DNA from: Gp6-AA40 sp035496255
Lineage (GTDB): Bacteria > Acidobacteriota > Vicinamibacteria > Vicinamibacterales > UBA2999
Length of the DNA stretch: 64,000 nucleotides
Assembly: GCA_035496255.1 (NCBI GenBank)
Contig: DATJEU010000032.1
Location: 61,934-125,933, forward strand
Direction of reading: 5' to 3'
Under the pieces are notes generated by a model. The model was not told the DNA's origin. It did no database searches and saw only the letters and a program-made list of their open reading frames with translations. This document shows positions 1 to 8,876 of the stretch, in pieces (the first letter of the stretch is position 1; the number at the start of each line of letters is the position of its first letter). Position numbers and translations under genes: made by a program.

Positions 1-2746
1 CGGGCAGCACGAGCCGAGTATCTCCCCAGACGCGCTCGCCGAGAGGAGGTAAATCACGATCGGGCAGAAGCGTCGCCATCAGCCGGGGAACGACGACCAG
101 GGCCTCGCCGCCGGCGTACGCGCGCGCGTAGGCGAAGACGTGCGGGTGGCGTCCGCCTTCGACGGCGATCGGCGCGTAACCGCCACGCTCGAAGAGGTCG
201 CGGTGGTCACGCCTGGACCGCAGCGCGACCGACGTGGTGAACAATTTCAGGCGATCATCGTCGATGTGCGCCATCAGATCTGCGACGACCGCGTCGCGTC
301 CGGTGCTCCGCAGGGTGGCGTCGAGGTCGGCGAGCAGCGCCTGCCGTCGCGCATAATCGACCGGCCGGCGATTGTCCGGATCGACGAGGCTGAAGTCCCA
401 GAGCTCCGTGCCCTGGTAGAAGTCCGGCACGCCGGGCGCGGAGATCTTGATCGTCACCTGCGCCAGCGAGTTGTAGATCCCGATCTGTGCGATCCGCCGC
501 TGGAACTCGCAGAAGTCGTCGAGAAACGCGGTGTTGTCCGGCGCCAGCATCGCTTCGATGAACCGCCGCATCGCGTCTTCGTGGACGTCGCTCGGATTGA
601 TCCAGCTCGTGAACACCTTGGCTTCGCGCATCGCCTTGAGCATGTACGCAAGGATCCGCTCGGTGTAGACGCGCAGGTCGCGGTGCGACGGCGACGACAG
701 CGGCCAGGTACCCACCAGCGTCTGGTAGATCAGGTATTCCTCGTTGCGGCTCGGATATGACGACCCGTCGATCATCGTCCGCGCCTTGCGGTTGGTCCGC
801 GCCCACCGCGAGGTCGCCTGTTTCCACGCGCCCGGCAGTTCCGACAACACGCTGATCCGCGCCCGCACGTCCTCGCTGCGCTTCGTGTCGTGTGTCGACG
901 TCGTCGACAGGCCGTGCGGAAACCGCGACGCCCGCTCCTTGAGCCAGGCGTGCAGGCGGCGGGGGGCGGTGCCGAAGTGGTCGGGCTCGCTGCCGACGTC
1001 GTTGAGCGACACCAGACGGTTGTAGCTGTAGAGCGCCGTGTCCTCGATGCCTTTCGCCGTCACCGGGCTCGTGACCTGCTGGAACTTGCCGACGAACTCC
1101 ATGTGCTCGGCGTGTTCGGACTCGCGAATGAACTCGCCGCGCTTCAACAGCAGATCGCGGACGAAGTGGTACACGGCCGCGGGACGATTCGGATTCCGCC
1201 GGCGGGCTTCACGGACGGCGCGCTCGATGTAGTCGCGATCGCGGTCGCTCGGCACCGGCTCGCGATCGGTCACGTAGGTCCGGTACACGGGGAAGCACGC
1301 GATGATCTCGCGCATCGCCTGATTGAGGCTGTTCAGCGTGAAGTCCCGGTAGTGGCGGTAGCGCTCGGAGAAGCGATTGAGCCGATGCGCGAGCACGTTC
1401 AGTTCGCTGGCCATGCTGACGCGAAGGATCAGTTGCTTGCCGCGGTAGACAATCTCGCGATACGGGACGTTCAGGCGCGTGAACTGTTTGTAGACCGAGT
1501 CGACCGCCCGCTCGTTCTGCGCGTCCACGAACAGCCCGTTCACCATGACCATGAAGTCGTAGCCGGTCGTGCCGGCCACCGGCCAGTCGGGCAGGGTTTC
1601 GTCGAGCCCGAGAATTTTCTCGACGATCAGATAACAGGCACGGTCGGCGAAGAGATCGGGCCTGACGGCTCGCGCGCGCGCCTGCAGACGTTCGAGGTAG
1701 TCGCCCGGATCGAACAGGCCGTCGACGTGGTCGATGCGGAAACCGTCGATGCAGCCGCGGCGCAGGAGCTCGAACGCGTACCCGTGAACGCGGTCGAAGA
1801 CCGCCGGGTCCTCCATGCGGATCGCAGCCAGCTCGTTGATGTCGAAGAACCGGCGATAGTTGATCTCCTCGGCGGCGACGCGCCAGTACGACAGCCGGTA
1901 TGCCTGCGACGAGAGCAGTTGATCGAGCGCGTCGAAGCTTGGCGGATCGCCTGGTCGTCCATTGAATGCATCGACGGCCCGGTTCACGTGCGCGAGCACC
2001 GCCGCCGAACCCCTGGTCAGCGCCGCCAGCCGCCGCTTCACCACCTCCTTCTCGCGGTCGCGCTCCGCGCGCGTGCCCTCGTCGATCGCGAGCCGGCCGG
2101 GAAGGTGACGGATCGCCGTCAGGATGCTGAGGAACTCGATGCCGGCGTCGCTCTCGTCGCCGATATCACGCAGCAGCGCGTCGGCGTCGTGCGACAGGAT
2201 CCGGTCGTAGGTGCCAGGCGCGATCGGAAAGACCTGCTCGAAATAGCGGGCGCAGAAGGCGCCGGCGGCATATTCGAGGCGAATCTCCTGCCGCTCCAGC
2301 ACCGCGCCGTAGGTATCGCCGAGCACCGGCAGCAGCACCTTGTGTTCGAGCTCGGGTTTGATTGGCTGCCAGTCGATGTCGAAGACGCCGGCGTAGCGCG
2401 AGCTCTCGCCGTTCTCGAGCACGTCCTGCCACCATGGGTTCGCGGACTTTGCGATGCCCATGTGATTGGGCACCAGATCGATGATCTGGCCCATGCCATG
2501 GGCACGCAGCGACGCGACCCAGGCCGCGTATGACTGCTCGGTGCCGATTTCGGGATTGAGTTGCGTGGGATCGGCAACGTCGTACCCGTGAGTGCTGCCG
2601 GGAACGGCTTTGAAATAACTGGATGCATAGCAGTGTGAAATGCCCAGCGCCGACAGGTACCCGGAGACGCGCGCGGCGGCCTCGAAAGTGAAGCCGGCGT
2701 TCAATTGCAATCGATACGTCGCGGATGGAATCGTCGGGGCCTGCAT
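1..2746 (-). CDS. treY: Malto-oligosyltrehalose synthase (TreY), 3' end cut by window edge
   Basis: TreY is a cytoplasmic GH13 enzyme that converts the reducing end of a maltodextrin into a trehalosyl unit, which TreZ then releases as trehalose. About 915 residues are open from the ATG at 2746 to the window edge with no stop. Near the N-terminus lie 'SATYRLQL' and 'AVPGSTHGYDV', typical of TreY. The catalytic Asp segment 'GFRIDHVDGL' is at about residues 332-342, followed by 'YLIVEKILG', which carries the likely acid/base Glu, and 'STHDTKRSEDVRAR'. The start is fixed by the family's usual beginning. The gene is divergent from the lipoprotein at 2821. treZ is not in the window and may lie beyond the left edge. 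Confidence 0.93.
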   Translation of the reverse strand, partial: MQAPTIPSATYRLQLNAGFTFEAAARVSGYLSALGISHCYASSYFKAVPGSTHGYDVADPTQLNPEIGTEQSYAAWVASLRAHGMGQIIDLVPNHMGIAKSANPWWQDVLENGESSRYAGVFDIDWQPIKPELEHKVLLPVLGDTYGAVLERQEIRLEYAAGAFCARYFEQVFPIAPGTYDRILSHDADALLRDIGDESDAGIEFLSILTAIRHLPGRLAIDEGTRAERDREKEVVKRRLAALTRGSAAVLAHVNRAVDAFNGRPGDPPSFDALDQLLSSQAYRLSYWRVAAEEINYRRFFDINELAAIRMEDPAVFDRVHGYAFELLRRGCIDGFRIDHVDGLFDPGDYLERLQARARAVRPDLFADRACYLIVEKILGLDETLPDWPVAGTTGYDFMVMVNGLFVDAQNERAVDSVYKQFTRLNVPYREIVYRGKQLILRVSMASELNVLAHRLNRFSERYRHYRDFTLNSLNQAMREIIACFPVYRTYVTDREPVPSDRDRDYIERAVREARRRNPNRPAAVYHFVRDLLLKRGEFIRESEHAEHMEFVGKFQQVTSPVTAKGIEDTALYSYNRLVSLNDVGSEPDHFGTAPRRLHAWLKERASRFPHGLSTTSTHDTKRSEDVRARISVLSELPGAWKQATSRWARTNRKARTMIDGSSYPSRNEEYLIYQTLVGTWPLSSPSHRDLRVYTERILAYMLKAMREAKVFTSWINPSDVHEDAMRRFIEAMLAPDNTAFLDDFCEFQRRIAQIGIYNSLAQVTIKISAPGVPDFYQGTELWDFSLVDPDNRRPVDYARRQALLADLDATLRSTGRDAVVADLMAHIDDDRLKLFTTSVALRSRRDHRDLFERGGYAPIAVEGGRHPHVFAYARAYAGGEALVVVPRLMATLLPDRDLPPLGERVWGDTRLVLP

Positions 2747-2820
2747 CGGTCGTGCTTTGGCTCAACCAAACACGGTGCCACCTTCGCTATGTGGCAGGCC
2801 ACTTGCTGACGAGGTCGCCG

Positions 2821-3783
2821 ATGGCTCGGCTGCTTACCTCGTCCGTGGTAGCGATTGCGCTGGCGTTGGCGGCCTGCGGATCCGTGGGCCGCATCGCGGC
2901 TCCATCGGCTCCGCCGCCGGCCGAGCAACTCGCAGAGCTCTGGACCGATCCCGGCACAACGCCCCGCGATCTGTTCTGGGGCCTCGGCGGCGAAAAGTAC
3001 GCGCCGGCCAAAGACGCCATCTACCAAGCGCTCGTCCGCGATGACAGAGGCTTCAGCGTCACGTATGACGTGACCGATCCTGACGGCGTCGAGTGGAGTG
3101 CCAAGATCGGGCCGGAGGCGCAGACCGAGGTGGTGTTGTCGCGCATCCTCTGGGGACTCGGTTATCACCAGCCGCCGATTTACTACCTGCCGAAGTGGAA
3201 CGTCGCTGTCGCCAAGGCGGGCGTGAAGGTCGAAGGCGAGGCACGCTTCCGGCCGAAGCTGCCGCAGGTCACGTCATCGAAGGATTTGTGGCACTGGGCG
3301 GAGAACCCGTTCCTCGGCGCGCCCCCGCTGCGTGGTCTCCTGGTCATCCTGCTGATGTTCAACAGCACCGATCTGAAGGACGACAACAACCGCATCTATG
3401 ACCTGCAGCAGCCGTGGGACGGCACCTCGCGCTGGTTCATGGTGCGCGATCTCGGCGCGTCGCTCGGCGAAACCGGGAAGGTGGATCCGCGGCGCAACTG
3501 GTGGCTCGGGTTCGAGAAGCACGCGTTCATCACCGCCGTCGTCGGTGACCGCGTGCAATTCGATTACGGCGGGCTTCACAAGGAACTGCTGACCATGATC
3601 CGCCCTGACGATGTGCGGTGGGCGGCGCAGCAACTGGCGCGGTTGACCGAGCAGCAGTGGCACGATGCGTTCCGGGCCGCGAATTATGCGCAGGTCGACG
3701 CCGATCGCTACATCGGCCGGCTGAAAGAAAAAATCGAGGACGGCCTGGCGCTGCGTGTCGATCGCCGCGCGGCCCGCGACTGA
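2821..3783 (+). CDS. Predicted lipoprotein of unknown function
   Basis: The 320-residue product starts with a lipoprotein signal: a short basic start, the hydrophobic run 'SSVVAIALALAAC' and a lipobox with Cys at about residue 20, then a Pro/Ala linker. An in-frame start at 2725 would precede the signal peptide with about 32 polar residues and is unlikely. The remainder is a soluble alpha/beta-looking domain rich in Trp and charged residues, with no motif that I recognise. The stop overlaps the start of the next gene (TGATG), so the two are probably translationally coupled. The neighbour is a membrane protein, so a joint envelope role is possible. No function is assigned. Confidence 0.8.
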   Translation: MARLLTSSVVAIALALAACGSVGRIAAPSAPPPAEQLAELWTDPGTTPRDLFWGLGGEKYAPAKDAIYQALVRDDRGFSVTYDVTDPDGVEWSAKIGPEAQTEVVLSRILWGLGYHQPPIYYLPKWNVAVAKAGVKVEGEARFRPKLPQVTSSKDLWHWAENPFLGAPPLRGLLVILLMFNSTDLKDDNNRIYDLQQPWDGTSRWFMVRDLGASLGETGKVDPRRNWWLGFEKHAFITAVVGDRVQFDYGGLHKELLTMIRPDDVRWAAQQLARLTEQQWHDAFRAANYAQVDADRYIGRLKEKIEDGLALRVDRRAARD

Positions 3784-4457
3784 TGGATCAACTACCGCCG
3801 GTGCTGACACGCTTCGTTCCGGACATTCTCGAGGCGCATGCGGCGATGATCCTGCGCGCGCTGCTGGCACTGCCGATTGCCACCGCGATCGGGGCGCTGC
3901 TCGCGTTCCGGCCACGCCGCCGCGGCACGCCGCCACGGTCCGCGCCGGTCATCCAGACGCAGATCATTCTCGCCGTCGTCGGCGCCGTCGTCATGCTGAT
4001 CGTCGGCGCGAGCCTCGCACGCGCATTCGGCATCGTCGGCGCCGCCAACCTCATTCGCTATCGCGCGAAGATCGACGATCCGAAGGACGCCGTCGTCATG
4101 CTCGTGACCCTGAGTCTGGGACTGGCGTGCGGCGTGGAGTTATATGGCCTGGCGGCGTTTGCCGCGGTGTTCATTCTCGGCGTGCTGTGGGTGGTGGAAT
4201 CGCTCGAGCCCGAGCGGACGAAGATCTTCGAGCTGAAGGTGACGACGGCCGATCCGACGGCGATGCGCAGCCAGATCGAGTCCATCCTGCGCCGCTATCA
4301 CATCGACTACGAACTGCGGACCGCGGCGACGAAGGAACTGGTATACGAAACCGAACTGCCCCTGCACACGCGAACGGATCGCGTGGCGAACGCCATCCTG
4401 ACGCTCGACGACAAGCACGAAACCGAAGTGACCTGGGACGAGAAGAAAAAGAAGTGA
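3783..4457 (+). CDS. DUF4956/MgtC-like integral membrane protein
   Basis: The product has 224 residues. The N-terminal half has about four hydrophobic segments, one near residues 20-40 and others around 55-120. Between the second and third lies 'ARAFGIVGAANLIRYR' followed by 'IDDPKDAVVM', which resembles the small-residue plus Arg core of DUF4956 and MgtC/SapB membrane domains. The last 90 residues form a soluble alpha/beta domain that looks ACT-like and ends in a Lys-rich tail. The ATG overlaps the upstream lipoprotein stop by one base, so the pair forms an operon. The family's molecular role is unsettled, and the assignment rests on motif recall only. Confidence 0.6.
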   Translation: MDQLPPVLTRFVPDILEAHAAMILRALLALPIATAIGALLAFRPRRRGTPPRSAPVIQTQIILAVVGAVVMLIVGASLARAFGIVGAANLIRYRAKIDDPKDAVVMLVTLSLGLACGVELYGLAAFAAVFILGVLWVVESLEPERTKIFELKVTTADPTAMRSQIESILRRYHIDYELRTAATKELVYETELPLHTRTDRVANAILTLDDKHETEVTWDEKKKK

Positions 4458-4482
4458 CCCGGGATGACGCGCCGGCGCGCGC

Positions 4483-4986
4483 TCAGCCGCGGTAGTTGCC
4501 GAACTGCAGCGCCACGCCGAAGTCCTGCTCGCGCAGCAGCCGCATGGCGTCCTGCAGCTCGTCTTTCGACGCCGACTGAATGCGCAACTGATCGCCCTGG
4601 ATCGACGCCTGGACTTTCTTCAGTTTCGAGTCCTTCAGGAACTTGACGATGTCCTTGGCCTTCTCGCCGGGGATGCCCTGCTGGAGGGTGATGTCCTGGC
4701 GGACCGTGCTGTTGGCGGCCGGAATGGCGGGGCCGCGCGAAAGGTTCTTCACCGGCACATTGCGCCGGATCAGTCGCGTCTGGACGATTTCCCATAGCGC
4801 GTTGACCTTGAACTCGTCGTCGGCCGTCAGCACCAGCCTGGATTCCTTCGGATCGAAATCGATCGCGGCCTTCGCTCCTTTGAAGTCGTAGCGCTGCGCG
4901 ACTTCCTTGCGCGCCTGATTGAGCGCGTTGTCGACTTCCTGCAGGTCGACATTCGAGGTCACGTCAAACGAGCAAAGGTTCGCCAC
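4483..4986 (-). CDS. yajQ: YajQ-family nucleotide-binding protein
   Basis: The 167-residue product has the normal YajQ length and matches from end to end: 'FDVTSNVDLQEVDNA' at the start, 'RYDFKGAKA' at about residues 32-40, and 'LREQDFGVALQFGNYR' at the C-terminus. The fold is two ferredoxin-like domains. In Xanthomonas a YajQ homologue binds cyclic di-GMP and partners a transcription factor. Whether this one binds the nucleotide cannot be seen here. The gene converges on the DUF4956 gene with a 25-base gap. Its 5' side is followed almost at once by the 13-base tandem array at 5012, so its promoter must lie in or beyond that array. Confidence 0.95.
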   Translation of the reverse strand: MANLCSFDVTSNVDLQEVDNALNQARKEVAQRYDFKGAKAAIDFDPKESRLVLTADDEFKVNALWEIVQTRLIRRNVPVKNLSRGPAIPAANSTVRQDITLQQGIPGEKAKDIVKFLKDSKLKKVQASIQGDQLRIQSASKDELQDAMRLLREQDFGVALQFGNYRG

Positions 4987-5011
4987 GGCAAGATCTTAAT
5001 TCGATTTGGAA

Positions 5012-5213
5012 GACGGAGGTGCGAGACGAGGGTGCGAGACGGAGGTGCGAGACGGAGGTGCGAGACGGAGGTGCGAGACGGAGGTGCGAGACGGAGGTGC
5101 GAGACGGAGGTGCGAGGCGGAGGTGCGAGACGGAGGTGCGAGACGGAGGTGCGAGGCGGAGGTGCGAGGCGGAGGTGCGAGACGGAGGTGCGAGACGAGG
5201 GTGCGAGACGAGG
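5012..5213. repeat. 13-bp tandem repeat array, 15 units
   Basis: The core GTGCGA recurs at 5019, 5032, 5045 and so on to 5201, exactly every 13 bases, giving 15 units of consensus GTGCGAGACGGAG. Variation is limited to A/G at the eighth base and GGAG/GAGG at the end. Because 13 is not a multiple of three, all three frames stay open and give Arg/Glu/Cys-rich pseudo-ORFs. The array lies just upstream of the yajQ start. The same unit recurs in a second array near 63368. Confidence 0.95.
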
Positions 5214-5403
5214 TGTGTCTGGCGATCGGGTTGTCAACCTGTTGTACGACGACGTCGTGAACGAGCGCCGGCTCGAATGCCGTCGCGCAACCGGCGCAGT
5301 CGCGCCGGGGTCAGATGAATTCCTTCCTGCCCTTATGTTTCCATGCAGGGGTCGCTACGGATGAGCCGGTGCCGGAAAATTGAACACGGCGCGGTGGCTC
5401 GCG

Positions 5404-5432
5404 TTGAGCCAGTGCAGCCCGCGATCTATACT
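5404..5432 (+). promoter_or_regulatory. Sigma70-type promoter of the gas vesicle cluster
   Basis: TTGAGC at 5404-5409 and TATACT at 5427-5432 are separated by exactly 17 bases, on the coding strand upstream of the first gas vesicle gene. The predicted transcription start is near 5439. The 5216-5403 stretch before it holds no gene that I can support. Confidence 0.6.
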
Positions 5433-5515
5433 TCGGCGGTTCGCGCAAGCTTCGAATCGCTTGCGTACTCCGCACGCGCTGGTGCGTGCCCCAAAACGAG
5501 CGCGCATACCTCCGC

Positions 5516-5866
5516 ATGCCCACCGACCTCGCCGCAACTCCGAACCGCGGAAACGCCGGGCTGGTCGATCTGCTCGATCGTGTGCTCGACAAGGGGCTGG
5601 TCGTCGCTGGCGACATCAAGGTCTCGCTGGCCGAAGTCGAGCTGCTCACGATCCGCATTCGCCTGATGATCTGTTCGATCGACAAGGCGGAGTCCGTCGG
5701 GCTCGACTGGTGGAAATACGATCGCCACCTCTCGCCGGGCCGCGAGCAGATGATGCGGGAAAACCTTGAACTGCGAGAGCAGATCCGGCTGCTCGAGCGC
5801 CGGGTTGCCGCGTTGACGGCGGGAACCGGCCGCCGTCGCCGAGCGGCGACCTCATCCCAGGACTGA
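5516..5866 (+). CDS. GvpA/J-family gas vesicle protein
   Basis: The product has 116 residues. The GvpA-family helix-strand-strand-helix core lies at about residues 14-60: 'GLVDLLDRVLDKGLVV' then 'DIKVSLAEVELLTIRIR'. It differs from the shell protein encoded next: 'AGDIKVSLAEVELL' replaces the hydrophobic beta hairpin, which fits a minor GvpJ/M/S-type nucleation or tip protein. After the core comes a charged helix and an Arg-rich tail. A GTG at 5486 would add ten residues; I prefer the ATG at 5516 because the family starts close to the core. It is the first gene behind the promoter at 5404, with gvpA 21 bases downstream. Confidence 0.85.
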   Translation: MPTDLAATPNRGNAGLVDLLDRVLDKGLVVAGDIKVSLAEVELLTIRIRLMICSIDKAESVGLDWWKYDRHLSPGREQMMRENLELREQIRLLERRVAALTAGTGRRRRAATSSQD

Positions 5867-5887
5867 CTTCTTTAAGGAGCTTTCGCG

Positions 5888-6223
5888 ATGGCCGTCGAAC
5901 GAGCTGCAGGCGGGACAAGTCTTATTGACGTCTTGGACCGTGTCCTGGACAAGGGCATCGTCATCGACGCATGGGTGCGCGTCTCTCTCGTCGGTATCGA
6001 CCTGATTACGGTGGAGGCGCGCGTGGTCGTCGCCTCGATCGACACCTACCTCAAATATTCCGAGGCGGTCGGCGCCGCGGCCTCCGCTTCGCGTCCGGCG
6101 ATCGAGACCCAACGCCAGTACGATGAGATCGCGGCCGAGAACGAAGCGCTGCGCGCCCAGCTCGAGAGCGGCCCGACGACGACCACGCGGACGCCGGCGG
6201 GCCGGCGCCGGGGTAGACAGTAA
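5888..6223 (+). CDS. gvpA: Major gas vesicle shell protein GvpA
   Basis: The 111-residue product contains the nearly invariant GvpA core at residues 11-60: 'LIDVLDRVLDKGIVIDAW', then 'VRVSLVGIDLIT' and 'EARVVVASIDTYLKY'. GvpA is the small hydrophobic protein that packs into the ribs of the gas-filled protein shell. The usual length is near 70 residues; here a 45-residue tail follows, with a short charged helix and a Thr/Arg-rich end. A strong ribosome-binding site (AAGGAG at 5872-5877) precedes the ATG, as expected for the most highly expressed member of the cluster. Confidence 0.95.
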   Translation: MAVERAAGGTSLIDVLDRVLDKGIVIDAWVRVSLVGIDLITVEARVVVASIDTYLKYSEAVGAAASASRPAIETQRQYDEIAAENEALRAQLESGPTTTTRTPAGRRRGRQ

Positions 6224-6264
6224 GAGAGGGAACACACGCGCCGGGCGCGTCCACAGGGATCCCA

Positions 6265-8454
6265 GTGCCAGCTACTCGCATGAGTCCGCTTCAGGTGCGA
6301 TCAGTCACCCCACGCGCACCCGTCCCGACCGTCGATACGGCAGCACGGCTCGAGCTGCTCGAGTACTACCTCGTACACAACGAGGACCTGGCGCGATGCG
6401 CACAGGCAAGCCTCGACTGGCTCGCGCGCTACTGCGGCATTCGCCGCTCGGTCTGCCTCGCCGTCGAGGTCGAGTCGAGCATGCTCGTCGGACTTGCCGG
6501 CTACGGCGTTCGCGCCGAAGACGTCGAGCTCTTTTCGTGGCCCATCACCGAAAACGATGATGCACTGATCGCGTCGCTGGAACGAACGCAGCCGACGACG
6601 TTCCGGGCGGCCCGCGCGAACGGCCATCCCGTGCGCCCCGTACCAGTGACACCGCTCGGCAGCGCCGTCCCGTTCACGGCGTTCCCGCTGCACGGTACGA
6701 GGCCGCAGCATCAGGCGGTCGGCCTGCTGCTGCTGCGAGGCGGGACCACACCCACAGCCGATCTGGTCTGGTTGATCAGCGTGCTCGGCCAGAAGATGGA
6801 GCAGATCCGCGGGCGCGGCTCGCTGGCCGAGGAGCTGCGGCGGCTGCGCCGCGAGCGCGCGCTGTTCTTCACCATCATCAACTCGGTGACCGACCCGATT
6901 CTGCTCACCGACACGGAGGGTCGTCTGATCGTCGCGAATGCGCGCGCCGAGCGCCTGTTCGCCGCGACGGAAGAGGAGTCGGAAGGACGCCGCCGTGCGG
7001 TCGAACTGAACAACATGCTGTTCTCGGCGGCGCTCTCGCGAACGGTCGTCGATGCGCCCTCGGAAGCACGGGAGCTCCTGCTGGTGGACCCGAGTGATGG
7101 GTCCGACCTGCTGTTCGAGGTGCTCTCGAGCACGGTCGAAGATCCGCGCGAGGGTACGGGCATCGTCTCGGTGCTGCGCAATATCACCGACCTGCGGCGC
7201 GCCACCGAGCAGATCGAAGAGAACTACCAGAAGCTGCGCGTGGCCGAGGCGGCCGCACGCGCCGAGCGCGATCGGTTGAACCTGATCATCGATTCCGTCG
7301 CCGATCCGATCATCGTCACCGACCCGGCTGGCGCGACCGTGCTGATGAATGCGCCGGCGGAAGAACTGTTCACGGTCGCGCTCGACGCCGATTCGTCGGC
7401 GCAGCGCAACGTCCAGGCGAACGACGCCCATTTCTCGTCGTTCATCTCCGGCCTGCTCCTCGGCGAAAGCGGCCCCGGTGAAATCCGGCGCGGCGAAATC
7501 GGGCTGGCGAACCCGAACACCAGCGAGCCGATCCCGGTCGAAGCGATCGCGGGCAAGGTGATGACCGACACCGGCGAGCTGACGGCCGTCGTCACCATCC
7601 TGCACGACCGCCGCGAAGCGCTGGAGCGCGCGCGTCTCTATGAGCAGTTGAAGATCGCGTCGGACGAACTGCAGATGCGCGTGCAGTCCGCGACCGCGGA
7701 ACTGGCAACGCAGAACGAACTGCTGCGGCGGCAGGCGATCGAGCTCGAACAGGCGTCACGGCTGAAGTCGCAGTTCCTGGCCAACATGTCGCACGAGTTC
7801 CGGACGCCGCTCAACGCGATCCTGGGCTACACGCACATGCTGCTGCAGGGCGTGGCCGGCGAGCTGCTGCCGAATGTGAAGCGGCAGTTGACGCGGATCG
7901 ATTCGAATGGCCGCCACCTGCTGACGATCATCAACGAGATCCTCGACATCACCCGTATCGAAGCGGGCAAGATGCCGATGCAGATCACCGAGTTCAACCT
8001 CAATGAGCTCGTGCCGGAAGTGATGGCGGAGCTCGATCCGGTGATCGCGCGCTCGAAGCTGACGGTGACGCCACGGTTGTCCGAAGAGCCGCCGATTGTG
8101 CAGAGCGATCGGCAGAAGGTGAAGCAGATCGTCGTCAATCTCCTGAGCAACGCGCTCAAGTTCACCCATCAGGGCGGCATCGACGTGGCCGTACTCATGG
8201 ATCACGGCGACGGCGCCGCGATGATTTCGGTGACCGATACCGGCATCGGCATCGCGCCCGAACATCACGAACGAATCTTCGAAGACTTCCGGCAGGTGGA
8301 CGACTCGCCGTCGCGGCCGTACGGCGGCACCGGACTCGGCCTGGCCATTTGCCGCCGTCTGGCCAACGCGCTCGGCGGACGTATCGTGCTGCGCAGCGAC
8401 ATCGGTCTGGGTTCGACCTTTACCCTGACCATTCCCCTGGACGCACCGCAATGA
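6265..8454 (+). CDS. Soluble sensor histidine kinase (GAF-PAS-PAS-HisKA-HATPase)
   Basis: The 729-residue product has no membrane segments. In order it shows a GAF-like domain (about residues 30-180), two PAS domains beginning near residues 205 and 333 (each with 'I.S..DPI..TD..G'), a HisKA domain with the phosphoacceptor His510 in 'NMSHEFRTPLNAILGY', and a catalytic domain with N-box 'NLLSNALKFTH' and G-boxes 'DTGIGI' and 'GGTGLGL'. The GTG at 6265 has AGGGA upstream; an ATG at 6280 is the alternative. It overlaps the receiver gene (ATGA) and sits inside the gas vesicle cluster, so control of vesicle formation by a cytoplasmic signal is a reasonable inference. Confidence 0.93.
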   Translation: MPATRMSPLQVRSVTPRAPVPTVDTAARLELLEYYLVHNEDLARCAQASLDWLARYCGIRRSVCLAVEVESSMLVGLAGYGVRAEDVELFSWPITENDDALIASLERTQPTTFRAARANGHPVRPVPVTPLGSAVPFTAFPLHGTRPQHQAVGLLLLRGGTTPTADLVWLISVLGQKMEQIRGRGSLAEELRRLRRERALFFTIINSVTDPILLTDTEGRLIVANARAERLFAATEEESEGRRRAVELNNMLFSAALSRTVVDAPSEARELLLVDPSDGSDLLFEVLSSTVEDPREGTGIVSVLRNITDLRRATEQIEENYQKLRVAEAAARAERDRLNLIIDSVADPIIVTDPAGATVLMNAPAEELFTVALDADSSAQRNVQANDAHFSSFISGLLLGESGPGEIRRGEIGLANPNTSEPIPVEAIAGKVMTDTGELTAVVTILHDRREALERARLYEQLKIASDELQMRVQSATAELATQNELLRRQAIELEQASRLKSQFLANMSHEFRTPLNAILGYTHMLLQGVAGELLPNVKRQLTRIDSNGRHLLTIINEILDITRIEAGKMPMQITEFNLNELVPEVMAELDPVIARSKLTVTPRLSEEPPIVQSDRQKVKQIVVNLLSNALKFTHQGGIDVAVLMDHGDGAAMISVTDTGIGIAPEHHERIFEDFRQVDDSPSRPYGGTGLGLAICRRLANALGGRIVLRSDIGLGSTFTLTIPLDAPQ

Positions 8455-8849
8455 CCGATCAGAGATCTCCTTTGATTCTCGTTGTCGACGACTATCAGGA
8501 TGCCCGCGAGATGTACGCGGAGTATCTGCAGTTCTCCGGATTCCGCGTGGCTGAAGCGAGGAACGGCAATGAGGCCGTCGATCAGGCGTTTGCGCTGAAG
8601 CCCGACCTGATCCTGATGGACCTTTCGTTGCCCGGGATGGACGGCTGGGAGGCAACGCGCCGTCTCAAGGCCGACGCGAGCACGCGGCATATTCCGATCG
8701 TCGCGCTGACCGGCCATGCGCTCGCCGGTGCCTCCGAGGGTGCAAAAAAAGCGGGCTGTGATTCGTTCGTGACCAAGCCCTGCCTGCCTGACGACCTGGT
8801 GGTCGAGGTTCGACGTATGCTTGAGAACTCCAGTCAGCCTAGGCCCTGA
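8451..8849 (+). CDS. Single-domain response regulator (receiver only)
   Basis: The product is a 132-residue CheY-like receiver. The acidic pocket is Asp13/Asp14 in 'LVVDDYQD', the phosphoacceptor is Asp57 in 'LILMDLSLPGMDGWE', and the conserved Thr and Lys lie in 'VALTGHA' and 'FVTKP'. There is no output domain, so it must act by protein contact or as a phosphorelay intermediate. The start codon overlaps the kinase stop (ATGA), so the two are coupled and are almost certainly cognate. A GvpF/L gene follows 27 bases later, which ties this pair to the gas vesicle genes. Confidence 0.95.
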   Translation: MTDQRSPLILVVDDYQDAREMYAEYLQFSGFRVAEARNGNEAVDQAFALKPDLILMDLSLPGMDGWEATRRLKADASTRHIPIVALTGHALAGASEGAKKAGCDSFVTKPCLPDDLVVEVRRMLENSSQPRP

Positions 8850-8876
8850 ACCATACACAACCGAGACCGACATCAC

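Noticed and set aside
890..2533. A 547-codon open frame on the plus strand opposite treY
   Set aside because: It is antisense to a recognised TreY domain, with no family match and shadow-like composition.
5012..5213. CRISPR array
   Set aside because: Units are 13 bases and directly abutting, with no spacers, and no cas genes are in the window.
5006..5364. Three overlapping Arg/Glu/Cys-rich open frames over the 13-base repeat
   Set aside because: They are open only because the 13-base unit contains no stop in any frame. There is no ribosome-binding site and no non-repeat domain.
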